Source: Oxalicibacterium faecigallinarum
GTDB lineage: Bacteria > Pseudomonadota > Gammaproteobacteria > Burkholderiales > Burkholderiaceae_D
Assembly (NCBI RefSeq): GCF_014635705.1
Contig: NZ_BMDI01000001.1
Span: forward strand, 1,442,008-1,506,007
Length of the DNA: 64,000 nt
Direction: 5' to 3'
Shown here: positions 54,689 through 64,000 of the stretch, one piece after another
Layout: each line of letters begins with the position of its first letter
Position numbering within the stretch: the stretch's first letter is position 1
Made by a program: the position numbers and the translations under genes
Notes under the pieces: generated by a model
The model's database searches: none
What the model was told of the DNA's origin: nothing
Seen by the model: the letters and a program-made list of their open reading frames with translations, nothing else

Positions 54689-55765
54689 TTACAAGCTGGA
54701 TGGATAAGAGCCCAGTACCTTGAAGAAGGCAGCGTTGTCTTTCAACTCTGCCAGTGCATCGGCAACCTTGCTATCCATCTGATGTCCTTCGACATCGACA
54801 TAAAAATAGTATTCCCACTTGCCCATGCGCGCCGGCCGCGATTCAAAACGCGTCATCGACACACCATGTTTGGCGAGTGGCGCAAGCAGGTTATGTACGG
54901 CACCTGCCTTGTTCGGCACCGACAACACCAGCGAGGTCTGATCCTTGCCACTGGCAGCCGTTACCAGACGACCGATCACAGCGAAGCGTGTGCGGTTATG
55001 CGGATCATCCTGCACATGTGCCTTCACGATCTGCAGATTGTATTTTTGCCCGGCAATCTCACTCGCAATGGCAGCAACGGTCGGATCTTCACTTGCCATG
55101 CGCGCCGCCTCGGCGTTGGAAGCAACGGCACGTCGCTCGATACCGGGGTGATTTTGATTGAGCCAGAGTTGACATTGCGCAAGCGCCTGCGAATGAGCAC
55201 AGATCACGCGCACTCCATCCATGCTACCGACACGCGTCATCAAACTGTGGTTGACCGCCAGTGACACTTCGCCACTGATGATCATCGTGGTCTGCAACAA
55301 CAAATCGAGCGTACGATTAATGACGCCTTCCGATGAGTTTTCAATCGGCACGACGCCGAAATCTGCAGTGCCAGCCTCGGTAGCGCGAAAAACCTCATCA
55401 ATGGATGCGCACGGCATGCCATCGACTGCCTGACCAAATTGCTGATAAACCGCTTGTTCGCTGAACGTACCTGCCGGGCCAAGATAAGCCACCGTCACAC
55501 GCTTTTCGAGCGCGCGACAGGCGGACATGATTTCGCGAAAGACCGTTTGCACATCCGGCGACAGCATCGGTCCCGGATTGCGTTCGGCCACACTACGCAA
55601 GACTTGCGCTTCACGCTCCGGACGGAATACCGGTGCATTGGTTTCCGCTTTGACGTGACCGACTTCCTGTGCAACACGCGCACGCTGGTTCAGCAGAGCA
55701 AGAATCTGCGTATCGATTGCATCGATCTGCTGACGCAGCGGCTTGAGCTTGTCATCCATCGTCAT
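54689..55765 (-). CDS. pheA: chorismate mutase/prephenate dehydratase (P-protein)
   Basis: A 358-residue bifunctional protein: N-terminal AroQ chorismate mutase (LKPLRQQIDAIDTQILALLNQRARVAQEVG), prephenate dehydratase (VAYLGPAGTFSEQA, VVPIENSSEGVINRTLDLL) and a C-terminal ACT domain (SLVLSVPNKAGAVHNLL, TRFESRPARMGKWEY) for phenylalanine feedback. It makes phenylpyruvate. It lies between serC and hisC. Confidence 0.95.
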   Translation of the reverse strand: MTMDDKLKPLRQQIDAIDTQILALLNQRARVAQEVGHVKAETNAPVFRPEREAQVLRSVAERNPGPMLSPDVQTVFREIMSACRALEKRVTVAYLGPAGTFSEQAVYQQFGQAVDGMPCASIDEVFRATEAGTADFGVVPIENSSEGVINRTLDLLLQTTMIISGEVSLAVNHSLMTRVGSMDGVRVICAHSQALAQCQLWLNQNHPGIERRAVASNAEAARMASEDPTVAAIASEIAGQKYNLQIVKAHVQDDPHNRTRFAVIGRLVTAASGKDQTSLVLSVPNKAGAVHNLLAPLAKHGVSMTRFESRPARMGKWEYYFYVDVEGHQMDSKVADALAELKDNAAFFKVLGSYPSSL

Positions 55766-55810
55766 GGTGGTGCGAACCCGTTGAATCGTTGAACTAGTAA
55801 CTGATACCGA

Positions 55811-56908
55811 TCAGCCGTACTTCTTCTCGAAGTCCTTCATGAAGGCAACCAGCTTTTGCACGCCTTCGAGTGGCATCGCATTGTAAATCGATGCACGCAT
55901 GCCGCCGACGGACGAGTGGCCTTTCAACTGCACCAGATCATTCTTGTCGGCTTCCTCGATGAATTTGGCATTCAGCGATTCATCACGCAGGAAGAATGGC
56001 ACGTTCATACGCGAACGATGTGCTGCCGGCACGCGATTGATGTAAAAGTCGGTCGAGTTCAGATAGTTGTAGATCAGATCTGCTTTCTGAATATTGATCT
56101 TCTCCATCGCGGCCACACCACCCAACTTAAGCACGTGCTGGAATACCAGTCCGGCAATATAGATCGGATAGGTCGGCGGCGTATTGAACATCGAATCATG
56201 TTCCACCACCAGTTTCCAGTCAAAGGCAGACGGGCAGATCGGCAATGCATGTCCGAGCATGTCGTCGCGCACGATCACGATCGTGACGCCCGATGGACCG
56301 ATGTTCTTCTGTGCGCCCGCGTAGATCACTGCGTACTTCGAGACGTCGAATTCACGCGACAGAATGTTGGAGGACATGTCGCCGACCAGCGGTACATCAC
56401 CGACTTCCGGCGTGTAATCAAACTCAACGCCACCGATGGTTTCATTGGTGCAGATATGCACGTAGGCAGCGTCAGGCGTGAGCTTCCACGTGTCACGCGC
56501 AGGGATATAGGTAAAACCGGCATCTTCTGACGACGCTGCGATATTTACCTTCGCATATTTGTGTGCTTCTTCGATGGTCTTGACCGACCAGTGGCCGGTG
56601 TTGACGAAATCGATCGTGGCAGGTTGTTGCGATTTGCGGCCGACCAGGTTCATTGGGACGACTGCATTTTCCGCAATCGCGCCGCCCTGCATGAAAAGAA
56701 TTTGATAGTTATCCGGAATCGACAGCAACGCACGCAGATCACTCTTGGCATTGGCAAGAATCTCTGTGAACTCCTTGCCGCGATGGCTCATTTCCATCAC
56801 AGAGAGTCCACTTCCCCGCCAGTCCGTCATCTCATCTGCTGCCTGCTGGATCACTTCTTTTGGCAGAGCAGCCGGACCTGGCGAAAAGTTATACACCACG
56901 CGCTTCAT
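55811..56908 (-). CDS. serC: phosphoserine aminotransferase
   Basis: A 365-residue Ser[19 protein letters not shown] at the N-terminus, PLP-binding Lys in [14 protein letters not shown], and [17 protein letters not shown] at the end. It transaminates 3-phosphohydroxypyruvate in serine synthesis and also serves pyridoxine synthesis. Its ATG shares one base with the gyrA stop (TAATG). Confidence 0.96.
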   Translation of the reverse strand: MKRVVYNFSPGPAALPKEVIQQAADEMTDWRGSGLSVMEMSHRGKEFTEILANAKSDLRALLSIPDNYQILFMQGGAIAENAVVPMNLVGRKSQQPATIDFVNTGHWSVKTIEEAHKYAKVNIAASSEDAGFTYIPARDTWKLTPDAAYVHICTNETIGGVEFDYTPEVGDVPLVGDMSSNILSREFDVSKYAVIYAGAQKNIGPSGVTIVIVRDDMLGHALPICPSAFDWKLVVEHDSMFNTPPTYPIYIAGLVFQHVLKLGGVAAMEKINIQKADLIYNYLNSTDFYINRVPAAHRSRMNVPFFLRDESLNAKFIEEADKNDLVQLKGHSSVGGMRASIYNAMPLEGVQKLVAFMKDFEKKYG

Positions 56909-59523
56909 TATTCTTCTTCCTCCGTACCGGATTGATCTTCTTCAACATCTGACTCAAGTATGCGTTGCAGGCCGCTGAGCTTGGTGCCATCCTCGACCGC
57001 AATCAAGGTGACGCCTTGCGTCGCACGTCCCATTTCGCGAATTTCTGCCACGCGCGTGCGGATCAACACGCCGCCCGTGGTAATCAGCATGATTTCATCC
57101 GATGTATCCACCAGCGTTGCTGCAACGACCTTGCCGTTACGCTCGCTGGTCTGGATCGCAATCATGCCCTTGGTGCCACGACCATGGCGCGTGTATTCGG
57201 TAATCGGCGTACGTTTGCCGAAACCGTTTTCCGTCGCGGTCAGCACCGACTGCTGTTCGTTTTCGGCAACCAGCAAGGCGATGACCTGCTGCCCCTCTTC
57301 CAGATTCATGCCGCGTACGCCACGTGCCGTACGGCCCATCGGACGTACATCGTTTTCATCGAAACGCACAGCCTTGCCCGCGTCCGAGAACAACATCACG
57401 TCGTGCTTACCATCGGTCAGTGCCGCGCCGATGAGGAAATCGCCTTCATCCAGATCGACCGCGATGATGCCGGCCTTGCGTGGGTTGCTGAAATCGCTGA
57501 GCGAGGTTTTCTTGACGGTGCCAAGACTGGTCGCCATGAAGATGTAATGATCTTCAGGGAAGCTGCGGTTTTCACCGGAGATCGGCAGGATCACGGTGAT
57601 CTTTTCGCCATCCTGCAGCGGGAACATATTGACGATCGGCTTGCCGCGCGAATTGCGCGAGCCTTGCGGCACTTCCCACACCTTCAGCCAGTACATGCGA
57701 CCGCGATTGCTGAAGCACAGAATGTAATCGTGCGTATTGGCGATGAAGAGCTGATCGATCCAGTCGTCTTCCTTCGTCGCCATCGCCTGCTTGCCGCGAC
57801 CGCCGCGTTTTTGCGCGCGATACTCGGTGATTGGCTGCGACTTCATGTAACCACTGTGCGACAAGGTCACGACCATGTCTTGCGGCGTGATCAGATCTTC
57901 GGTGGCAAGGTCGGTCGCGTTCAGTTCGATGGTCGAACGACGCTCGTCTTTATTGCCGATACCGTAATCGTTTTTTGCCAGCGTCAGCTCATCGGTAATG
58001 ATGACGGTCACACGCTCAGGCTTGGCCAGAATATCCAGCAGGTCAGCGATTTCTGCCATGACGTCTTTGTACTCATTGACGATCTTGTCTTGCTCAAGAC
58101 CGGTCAGACGCTGCAGACGCATTTGCAGGATTTCCTGCGCCTGATCATCGGACAACTTGTACAGGCCATCGGACTGAATGCCATATTGCTTCGGCAGATT
58201 TTCCGGACGGAAGGCATCGATGCCACCGACATTTCCCTCACCGGTACGTGCCAGCATTTCACGAACGACCGAGGAGTCCCATGCACGCGACATCAGTTCC
58301 ATCTTCGCCACTGGGGGCGTTGGTGCCGCCTTGATGATGGCGATGAAGTCATCGATATTCGCCAGTGCAACCGCCAGACCTTCCAGCACGTGACCGCGTT
58401 CGCGCGCCTTGCGCAGTTCGAACACGGTACGACGCGTCACGACTTCACGACGATGCGACAGGAAGCATTCGAGCATCTGCTTGAGGTTCAGCAACTTCGG
58501 CTGACCATCGACCAGCGCCACCATGTTCATGCCGAACGTGTCCTGCAGTTGCGTCTGCTTGTACAGATTGTTCAGCACAACTTCCGGTACTTCATTGCGC
58601 TTGAGTTCGATCACGACGCGCATACCCGACTTGTCCGACTCGTCGCGGATGTCGGAAATGCCATCGAGCTTCTTGTCACGTACCAGTTCAGCAATACGTT
58701 CGAGCAGCGATTTTTTATTGACCTGGTACGGCAGCTCATCAACGATGATGGCCGAACGACTATCCTTGCCGAATTCCTCGAAATGCGTTTTTGCGCGCAT
58801 GACCACACGGCCACGGCCAGTGCGATAACCATCACGCACACCGGAAACACCGTAGATGATGCCGCCGGTCGGAAAATCAGGCGCCGGGATGATTTCGATC
58901 AGTTCATCCACCGTGCAATGCTCGTTACGCAGCACATGCAACGCACCATCGATGATCTCGGTAATGTTGTGCGGGGGAATATTGGTCGCCATACCGACGG
59001 CAATACCCGACGCGCCGTTGATCAGCAGATTGGGTACCTTGGTAGGCAACACGGACGGTTCTTTTTCCTTGCCGTCATAGTTGGGAACAAAGTCAACCGT
59101 TTCCTTGTCGATATCGGCAAGCAGCTCATTGGACAACTTGTCGAGGCGACATTCCGTGTAACGCATGGCCGCAGCGTTATCACCATCGATCGAACCAAAG
59201 TTGCCTTGGCCATCCACCAGCGTGTAACGCAAGGAAAAGTCCTGTGCCATGCGTACCAGCGTGTCATAAATCGAGGCATCACCGTGCGGGTGATATTTGC
59301 CCATGACTTCACCGACTACACGCGCGCATTTGACGTAAGGACGGTTCCAGACGTTGTTCATTTCATGCATGGCGAACAACACACGGCGGTGTACAGGCTT
59401 GAGCCCGTCTCGCACATCAGGCAACGCGCGGCCCACGATGACGCTCATGGCGTAATCGAGGTAACTCTTGCGCATTTCTTCTTCGAGCGAAATCGGGATG
59501 GTTTCTTTTGCGAATTGATCCAT
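56908..59523 (-). CDS. gyrA: DNA gyrase subunit A
   Basis: An 871-residue GyrA. The catalytic Tyr lies in [10 protein letters not shown]; the quinolone region reads [14 protein letters not shown], with Ala at residue 83 where E. coli has Ser83, and Asp87 retained. C-terminal beta-pinwheel repeats include the GyrA box [10 protein letters not shown]. The tail is acidic (DQSGTEEEE). It heads the operon to serC-pheA-hisC-tyrA-aroA-cmk-rpsA-ihfB and lies divergent to ompA-type genes. Confidence 0.97.
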   Translation of the reverse strand: MDQFAKETIPISLEEEMRKSYLDYAMSVIVGRALPDVRDGLKPVHRRVLFAMHEMNNVWNRPYVKCARVVGEVMGKYHPHGDASIYDTLVRMAQDFSLRYTLVDGQGNFGSIDGDNAAAMRYTECRLDKLSNELLADIDKETVDFVPNYDGKEKEPSVLPTKVPNLLINGASGIAVGMATNIPPHNITEIIDGALHVLRNEHCTVDELIEIIPAPDFPTGGIIYGVSGVRDGYRTGRGRVVMRAKTHFEEFGKDSRSAIIVDELPYQVNKKSLLERIAELVRDKKLDGISDIRDESDKSGMRVVIELKRNEVPEVVLNNLYKQTQLQDTFGMNMVALVDGQPKLLNLKQMLECFLSHRREVVTRRTVFELRKARERGHVLEGLAVALANIDDFIAIIKAAPTPPVAKMELMSRAWDSSVVREMLARTGEGNVGGIDAFRPENLPKQYGIQSDGLYKLSDDQAQEILQMRLQRLTGLEQDKIVNEYKDVMAEIADLLDILAKPERVTVIITDELTLAKNDYGIGNKDERRSTIELNATDLATEDLITPQDMVVTLSHSGYMKSQPITEYRAQKRGGRGKQAMATKEDDWIDQLFIANTHDYILCFSNRGRMYWLKVWEVPQGSRNSRGKPIVNMFPLQDGEKITVILPISGENRSFPEDHYIFMATSLGTVKKTSLSDFSNPRKAGIIAVDLDEGDFLIGAALTDGKHDVMLFSDAGKAVRFDENDVRPMGRTARGVRGMNLEEGQQVIALLVAENEQQSVLTATENGFGKRTPITEYTRHGRGTKGMIAIQTSERNGKVVAATLVDTSDEIMLITTGGVLIRTRVAEIREMGRATQGVTLIAVEDGTKLSGLQRILESDVEEDQSGTEEEE

Positions 59524-59740
59524 TGGCGGTTCGTCTGGTCTTTGGCGGGTAAAGAAGAATCGTCGGAATTACGGGCGATCCGGCAAAGCTGAGAATTTTA
59601 CCACGTCGAACAACTCTCTTCCCTGCTTTCAACACTTTGCTGCGGTTTATCCTCATGCAAGTTATGCAACAAAATATGGTTAAATGGCGCATTCGAAAGC
59701 GCTTATCGCATCGCGCTCACAGCACCTCCCAGAGAAAATC

Positions 59741-60400
59741 ATGATGAATAAAATGGCCCTTGCACTCATGCTGGGCACCTCGGCCATGTGCGCATTCGCG
59801 CAGGCAGATCAGACAAAACCCATCACCAACGGATACAACCAAAACAGCCAAGGCGACGTGACACGCAGCGAATTCGGCCTGTGCTGGCGATCCGGTTCCT
59901 GGACGCCAAACGATGCCATCGCTGGTTGCGACGGCCCACTCAAACCACCCATCGCCAATCCCATTGCGCCCGACGTTGCCAACTCTCTCGGAAAAGACGT
60001 TCCAGTCACCGTCGCACGCTGCGATTTTTCAATAATGCTGGCGGCCGACCAGTCGTTTGCATTTGGTCAAGCAACGTTAAAGAAGCAGGCGTCAGAAAAA
60101 CTGGTCGCCGCACTAAAGGAGAAATTATCCAGTTGCCAATCTGTCGATGGCATCACAGTCATCGGCCATACTGACGCGATTGGCAATATGCAAACCAATC
60201 AGGAATTATCCGAACGACGCGCATCCGCAGTTGCCAACATCCTGCGCCAGGCACAAATCCCAGGCCTGATTCACACAAGAGGTGTAGGCAGTACTCAGCC
60301 CGTCACGGCTTGCCCAACGACCTTGACCAAGGCAAAACGCATCACGTGTCTTGCACCAGATCGGCGCGTTGAAATCCATGTGAATGGTCCAAAAAAGTGA
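59741..60400 (+). CDS. OmpA-family outer-membrane protein (first of two)
   Basis: A 219-residue protein: signal peptide (NKMALALMLGTSAMCAFA), a short N-terminal module with LCWRSGSWTPNDAIAGCDGPL, and a C-terminal OmpA peptidoglycan-binding domain (VIGHTDAIGNMQTNQELSERRASAVANIL, DRRVEIHVNG). ATG 59741 (or 59744) follows an AGAGAA site; the longer frame from 59684 is rejected. A close paralogue lies 300 bases downstream. Confidence 0.87.
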   Translation: MMNKMALALMLGTSAMCAFAQADQTKPITNGYNQNSQGDVTRSEFGLCWRSGSWTPNDAIAGCDGPLKPPIANPIAPDVANSLGKDVPVTVARCDFSIMLAADQSFAFGQATLKKQASEKLVAALKEKLSSCQSVDGITVIGHTDAIGNMQTNQELSERRASAVANILRQAQIPGLIHTRGVGSTQPVTACPTTLTKAKRITCLAPDRRVEIHVNGPKK

Positions 60401-60707
60401 TTTTCGAAAAAATTTCCTCAAAAACAGAGAACGATTTTGATGTCCAAAGGTCAATGTTTTGCCAGAGGAAACATTGCTGCACGTCTCGTTGTGTATACAC
60501 AACGGAATTGGGAAATGATTAATTAGCTTAATTAGCAACGTTCGCGATGGTGCATTGGCTGTGGCAGAATTAGGTGCAAATCACTATTGCATGCGAACAA
60601 TTTTGTTTCATGTGGTTTTTGAAGCACGTGATACTATCCAAACCGATGTCATTCACGTAATCAGCGCAGTTTATCTGCGGATATCTCACCCGAGAGGAGA
60701 AAGAAAT
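60401..60707. other. 307-base region between the two ompA-family genes
   Basis: It holds a perfect 18-bp palindrome CGTTGTGTATACACAACG (60487-60504), a tandem TTAATTAGC repeat (60519-60527 and 60528-60536), and the leader of the second gene with its GAGAGGAGAAAG ribosome binding site. No terminator with a T-tract is seen for the first gene. Confidence 0.6.
60487..60504. promoter_or_regulatory. 18-bp palindrome between ompA-family genes
   Basis: CGTTGTGTATACACAACG, a perfect palindrome with no loop. Such uninterrupted symmetry suits a dimeric protein operator more than an RNA hairpin. It lies about 200 bases upstream of the second ompA-family gene. Confidence 0.5.
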
Positions 60708-61319
60708 ATGAATAAATTAGCAAAACTCGTCTTCGCTGCATCCGCGGTCGTTGCCATGTCTGCTCACGCTCAAACTGACATTAAGGCAGCAAAACCACAC
60801 AGCGCCTACGCACAAGATGCAAGCGGCAATGTCGTGCGTAACTCCACCGGCCTGTGCTGGCGCACCGGTTACTGGACCCCTGCTGACGCAGTTCCAGGCT
60901 GCGATGGCGCACTGGTCGCTGCTGCTGCACCTGCTCCAGCACCTGCTCCAGCTCCAGTTCCAACCGCTGAAAAGGTAACGTTTGCTGCTGACGCATTCTT
61001 CGATTTCGACAAAGCAACGCTGAAACCAGAAGGCAAGGCAAAACTGGACGACCTGGCATCGAAACTGGGTAGCCTGAATCTGGAAGTCATCATCGCTGTC
61101 GGCCACACCGACTCCGTTGGTTCCGATGCATACAACCAAAAACTGTCGGTTCGCCGTGCAGAAGCTGTGAAGTCCTACCTGGTTGGCAAAGGCGTTGATG
61201 AAAAACGCGTCTACACCGAAGGTAAAGGCGAGAAGCAACCAGTTGCTACCAACAGCACCGCTGCTGGCCGCGCACAAAACCGCCGCGTAGAAATCGAAGT
61301 TGTGGGTACCCGCAAGTAA
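60708..61319 (+). CDS. ompA: OmpA-family outer-membrane protein (second of two)
   Basis: A 203-residue protein: signal peptide (NKLAKLVFAASAVVAMSAHA), module with LCWRTGYWTPADAVPGCDG, an Ala/Pro linker (APAPAPAPAPVP) and an OmpA C-terminal domain (VGHTDSVGSDAYNQKLSVRRAEAVKSYL, AQNRRVEIEVVGTR). It should bind peptidoglycan from the outer membrane. ATG 60708 has GAGGAG; a frame open to 60555 is rejected. Biased codons suggest high expression. Ends in a strong terminator. Confidence 0.92.
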   Translation: MNKLAKLVFAASAVVAMSAHAQTDIKAAKPHSAYAQDASGNVVRNSTGLCWRTGYWTPADAVPGCDGALVAAAAPAPAPAPAPVPTAEKVTFAADAFFDFDKATLKPEGKAKLDDLASKLGSLNLEVIIAVGHTDSVGSDAYNQKLSVRRAEAVKSYLVGKGVDEKRVYTEGKGEKQPVATNSTAAGRAQNRRVEIEVVGTRK

Positions 61320-61338
61320 TTCGATTTAACGCGAAGAC

Positions 61339-61368
61339 AAACCCCGCTCACGCGGGGTTTTTTTTTCG
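61339..61368 (+). terminator. terminator of the second ompA-family gene
   Basis: AACCCCGC TCA CGCGGGGTT followed by TTTTTTT, 20 bases after the stop codon. Confidence 0.93.
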
Positions 61369-61435
61369 CCTTCAACATCATGCGGCTCAATCCAATGCAT
61401 GACCGCTCACGACGTTTCACGTTATCATTCAAAAC

Positions 61436-62131
61436 ATGAATGCAGATCCTTTAGAACTCAAGAAATTCAGCGACATCGCCCATCAGTGGTGGGACCCTAC
61501 TTCGGAATTCCGACCACTGCACGAGATCAATCCACTCCGACTGGAGTGGATTAACAGCCGTGCACCATTGGCCGGCAAGACCGTGGTTGATGTTGGCTGT
61601 GGCGGCGGCATTCTTGCTGAATCCATGGCAAAGAAGGGCGCGAACGTGACCGGCATCGACCTCTCGGAAAAAGCGTTGAAGGTTGCCGACCTTCATAGTC
61701 TTGAGTCTGGTGCACAGATTCGCTATGAGCTGATCGCCGCTGAGGAGCTTGCCGCACGCGAGCCAGGACAGTTCGATGTCGTGACATGCATGGAGATGCT
61801 GGAGCACGTGCCAGATCCAAGCGCCATCGTCAAAGCATGCGCGCAATTGGTCAAACCAGGTGGCCATGTGTTTTTCTCGACCATCAACCGTAATCCCAAA
61901 GCTTATTTGCACGCGATTATTGGTGCGGAGTATCTGTTGCGCATGCTACCGAAAGGCACGCATGACTATGCCAAATTCATCACGCCGGCAGAGCTGGCAC
62001 AATTCACGCGTTTTGCAGGCCTGGAAATCGCGGGATTGAAAGGCATGGGATTCAACCCACTGACCAAGATTTACTCGTTGAATAGCGATACCAGCGTCAA
62101 TTATCTGGTCGCTTGCACGAAACCTGCCTGA
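61436..62131 (+). CDS. ubiG: ubiquinone biosynthesis O-methyltransferase UbiG
   Basis: A 231-residue SAM methyltransferase with [22 protein letters not shown] and the SAM-binding motif [19 protein letters not shown], both characteristic of Ubi[10 protein letters not shown] follows. It does both O-methylation steps of ubiquinone synthesis. It lies between ompA and gph, a conserved order in Burkholderiales-type genomes. Confidence 0.95.
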   Translation: MNADPLELKKFSDIAHQWWDPTSEFRPLHEINPLRLEWINSRAPLAGKTVVDVGCGGGILAESMAKKGANVTGIDLSEKALKVADLHSLESGAQIRYELIAAEELAAREPGQFDVVTCMEMLEHVPDPSAIVKACAQLVKPGGHVFFSTINRNPKAYLHAIIGAEYLLRMLPKGTHDYAKFITPAELAQFTRFAGLEIAGLKGMGFNPLTKIYSLNSDTSVNYLVACTKPA

Positions 62132-62134
62132 CAA

Positions 62135-62163
62135 AAGCATATCGACCTTGTGTCGATATGCTT
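62135..62163 (+). other. 12-bp hairpin between ubiG and gph
   Basis: AAGCATATCGAC CTTGT GTCGATATGCTT, starting 3 bases after the ubiG stop, without a long T-tract. It includes an ATG (62158) in the stem, which would hide that start of gph. Possible attenuator or mRNA end. Confidence 0.6.
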
Positions 62164-62181
62164 TCTGCATATTCCATACGC

Positions 62182-62853
62182 ATGACACTACGCAAACCTC
62201 GCGCTGTCCTCTTTGATCTGGATGGCACACTGGCTGACACGGCGCCTGATCTGGCGGGTGCCGTCAACATGTTACGTACTGCACGCGGACTGACTCCAAC
62301 CGATTATGCGCTGCTTCGCCCTGTGGCCTCGGCCGGAGCGCGTGGGTTGATTGGCGCTGCATTCGGCATCACGCCGCAAGACGCCGAGTATCCCTCCTTG
62401 CGTGATCAGTTTCTAGAAAACTATGCAACGCATATTGCCGTGCATAGCCATCTATTTGCAGAGGTACCGGCGCTACTCCAGGGACTGGAGCAGCAATCCA
62501 TCACGTGGGGCATCGTCACGAACAAAGTGACTTACCTGACTGAAAAGCTGGTACCACAAATCGGCTTGGCGCAAGCGGCATGCGTCATCTGCGGTGACAC
62601 AACAGCACATCCCAAACCGCACCCAGCACCATTGCTCGAGGCGGCAAACCGCATCCATCTTCCACCGGAAAGTTGCTGGTACGTCGGCGACGATTTGCGT
62701 GACATTCAGGCAGGTCATGCTGCCGGCATGACAACCATCGCAGCTGGCTGGGGATATTGTGGTGCGACGCCAACCGTTTCATGGGGCGCAGATATCACGA
62801 TTGATTCACCATACCAGTTGCTTGATCTGATTGCACAAGCATCTGCCGCATAA
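62182..62853 (+). CDS. gph: phosphoglycolate phosphatase
   Basis: A 223-residue HAD-superfamily phosphatase with the nucleophile motif FDLDGTLADTAPDLAGAVN, GIVTNK in motif 2 and CGDTTAHPKPHPAPL, YVGDDLRDIQAG for the lysine and acidic motifs. It removes 2-phosphoglycolate. ATG 62182 matches the family N-terminus MTLRKPRAVLFDLDG; earlier in-frame starts overlap the hairpin or ubiG. It follows ubiG. Confidence 0.92.
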   Translation: MTLRKPRAVLFDLDGTLADTAPDLAGAVNMLRTARGLTPTDYALLRPVASAGARGLIGAAFGITPQDAEYPSLRDQFLENYATHIAVHSHLFAEVPALLQGLEQQSITWGIVTNKVTYLTEKLVPQIGLAQAACVICGDTTAHPKPHPAPLLEAANRIHLPPESCWYVGDDLRDIQAGHAAGMTTIAAGWGYCGATPTVSWGADITIDSPYQLLDLIAQASAA

Positions 62854-62920
62854 TCAAACATCGCAGCACTTGAATCTTCGCTCAAGCACCACATCTATTG
62901 CGTTACAATGGCAGTGCTTT

Positions 62921-63297
62921 GGGGACGACCTGGTTTCGACAGGGGTTGCAAAGCAGCGCAGGGCATACCGAGGACTGGTTACCTCGTAAATACAGCCGGA
63001 AATGCTTAAATGCAAACGATGATTCTTACGCTCTCGCAGCGTAAACCTCTAGAAACCTAAGAACCTTCTAGCTCTACACCATCTCTTCCCTGGGGTGGGC
63101 TGGCAACAGCAGTAGAGTCATACACAGGGAATCGCGTTCTGCCGGGTTACTTGGCAAGACGTTAAACAATAGGTGACTCGCCTGTCCGCAGCGTGCGCGT
63201 CCGCGTCGTACAGGTTAAATCAAATGGCAGCGCTAAGTATGTAGAACTGTCTGTAGAGTGCTTCTGGACGCGGGTTCGATTCCCGCCGTCTCCACCA
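62921..63297 (+). ncRNA. ssrA: transfer-messenger RNA (tmRNA)
   Basis: The 5' end GGGGACGACCTGGTTTCGAC and the 3' end with TTCGATTCCCGCCGTCTCC plus ACCA are the hallmark tmRNA termini; GGGGACG pairs with CGTCTCC to form the acceptor stem. The tag frame at 63012-63044 encodes ANDDSYALAA and a TAA stop. It rescues stalled ribosomes with SmpB. TACAAT at 62904 may be its -10 element. The annotated frame at 63193-63468 overlapping it is not a gene. Confidence 0.97.
63012..63044 (+). other. tmRNA proteolysis tag reading frame
   Basis: GCA is the resume codon, then AAC GAT GAT TCT TAC GCT CTC GCA GCG and TAA. The tag is ANDDSYALAA. The LAA end is the usual degradation signal for ClpXP. Confidence 0.92.
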
Positions 63298-63320
63298 GAA
63301 CATGTATCAAGTAGTCCAAG

Positions 63321-63356
63321 AACCCGCGTCAATCCTTGTGATTGCGCGGGTTTTTT
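63321..63356 (+). terminator. terminator after ssrA
   Basis: AACCCGCG ... CGCGGGTT plus AAT/ATT in the inner part, followed by TTTTTT, 24 bases after the tmRNA 3' end. Confidence 0.9.
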
Positions 63357-63536
63357 CGTTTTTTACCCAAGCCGGCAAGCAAGATATTCATTGGCACCGA
63401 TAAATACCCACGCGCGCGGTAAAAAAGAGGACACCCCGATTTTTTCTCTGCAAAACTGCCAGCTATAATCGTTGGCAATATTGCTAAATTGGCGCGACCG
63501 TGCTCCCGGTGTGAGGGGCATCCACCTTCCTTCACG

Positions 63537-64000
63537 ATGTCCCTCCCCTCAAACGATTTAAGCTGGCTGTCCGGCGGCGGTGAAATGGGCGAACTGATTC
63601 GCTCCATGGATTGGTCCAAGACCGCACTCGGCCCTCTCGAAACATGGCCGCAAAGTTTGCGTACCTCGGTTAGTCTTTGCCTTTCCTCTACCTTCCCGAT
63701 TCTCATCGCTTGGGGGCCTGACGACATCCAGATCTATAACGATGCGTATCGGCCGATCTGCGGCAATTTGCATCCGGGATCGATGGGGCAGGATTTCAAG
63801 ATTTGCTGGGAGTCGGCACTGCCCGTCGTTGGCGACAAGTTCGATCGTGCGCATGAAGGCGAGGGCACGTATATCCGTGATCAGCGGATGTTCCTCGATC
63901 GCTACGGCTATCTTGAAGAAGCCTTCATGACGTTTTCGTTCTCGCCGATCCGTATCGAATCGGGCAATGTCGGCGGCGTGTTTCACCCGATTTCTGAAAG
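63537..64000 (+). CDS. PAS-type sensor protein, 5' part (cut by window end)
   Basis: ATG 63537 opens a frame that runs off the window after ~154 residues. The N-terminus reads WSKTALGPLETWPQSLRTSVSLCLSS, then a PAS-like domain FPILIAWGPDDIQIYNDAYRPICG, LDRYGYLEEAFMTFSFSPIR and GNVGGVFHPI. This N-terminal arrangement is typical of large hybrid sensor histidine kinases or GAF/PAS ATPases. No Shine-Dalgarno sequence is obvious; the rest of the protein is not visible. Confidence 0.8.
   Translation, partial: MSLPSNDLSWLSGGGEMGELIRSMDWSKTALGPLETWPQSLRTSVSLCLSSTFPILIAWGPDDIQIYNDAYRPICGNLHPGSMGQDFKICWESALPVVGDKFDRAHEGEGTYIRDQRMFLDRYGYLEEAFMTFSFSPIRIESGNVGGVFHPISE

Noticed and set aside
56965-59592. 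875-codon plus-strand ORF
   Set aside because: It is the exact antisense shadow of gyrA; composition rich in His, Arg and Asp as expected for a mirrored frame.
63193-63468. 91-codon ORF downstream of gph
   Set aside because: It lies in the 3' half of the tmRNA gene and its terminator.

Overview
The window looks like chromosomal DNA of a betaproteobacterium of the Oxalobacteraceae, of Herminiimonas/Janthinobacterium type. The evidence is the syntenic run gyrA-serC-pheA-hisC-tyrA-aroA-cmk-rpsA-ihfB-lapA-lapB, the neighbouring ompA-ubiG-gph-ssrA block, moderate GC content, and a groESL operon with a perfect CIRCE operator. The genus is an inference from gene order and protein style; no search was run.

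Layout. (1) 0-3.2 kb: a RidA-MOSC-flavin/2Fe-2S reductase operon, then a ParD-like antitoxin gene overlapping a methionine aminopeptidase gene. (2) 3.3-8.5 kb: two SDR genes divergent from a GlxA/AraC regulator, then an ECF sigma/anti-sigma pair behind a DUF3455 lipoprotein. (3) 8.5-12.9 kb: metR/metE/metF; metF has a two-hairpin leader. (4) 13-30.4 kb: a stress-survival region with a large catalase, a Ku-LigD-NadE-PncC gene run (end joining plus NAD recycling), two hemerythrin-like proteins, DUF4142 and DUF421 proteins, an FdhF/YdeP oxidoreductase, a type IB topoisomerase, several small hydrophilic proteins and an orphan receiver protein. (5) 30.6-33.3 kb: chromate resistance chrB-chrA with an operator-like inverted repeat, then a decayed outer-membrane-protein gene end. 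(6) 33.3-43.2 kb: groESL, an RbgA-type GTPase, a CorA/ZntB-type transporter preceded by three chained micro-ORFs, and MoxR-DUF58-transglutaminase-MltB. (7) 43-48 kb: YaeQ, DUF1415, a small DNA-binding-like protein behind an AT-rich leader, cysM, comEA-like, lapB and lapA. (8) 48.3-59.5 kb: the housekeeping operon ihfB back to gyrA, all on the minus strand. (9) 59.7-64 kb: tandem OmpA-family genes, ubiG, gph, tmRNA, and the start of a PAS-type sensor protein cut by the window edge.

The window is mostly core genome. There are no insertion sequences, prophage genes, CRISPR arrays, rRNA or ordinary tRNA genes that I can see. The most interesting material is small: the chained micro-ORFs before the CorA/ZntB gene (36699-36840), the direct-repeat operator of the ParD-like/Map pair (2073-2100), the link of NHEJ genes to NMN/NAD recycling genes, and a short sequence motif that recurs at 8472, 13256 and 44465.
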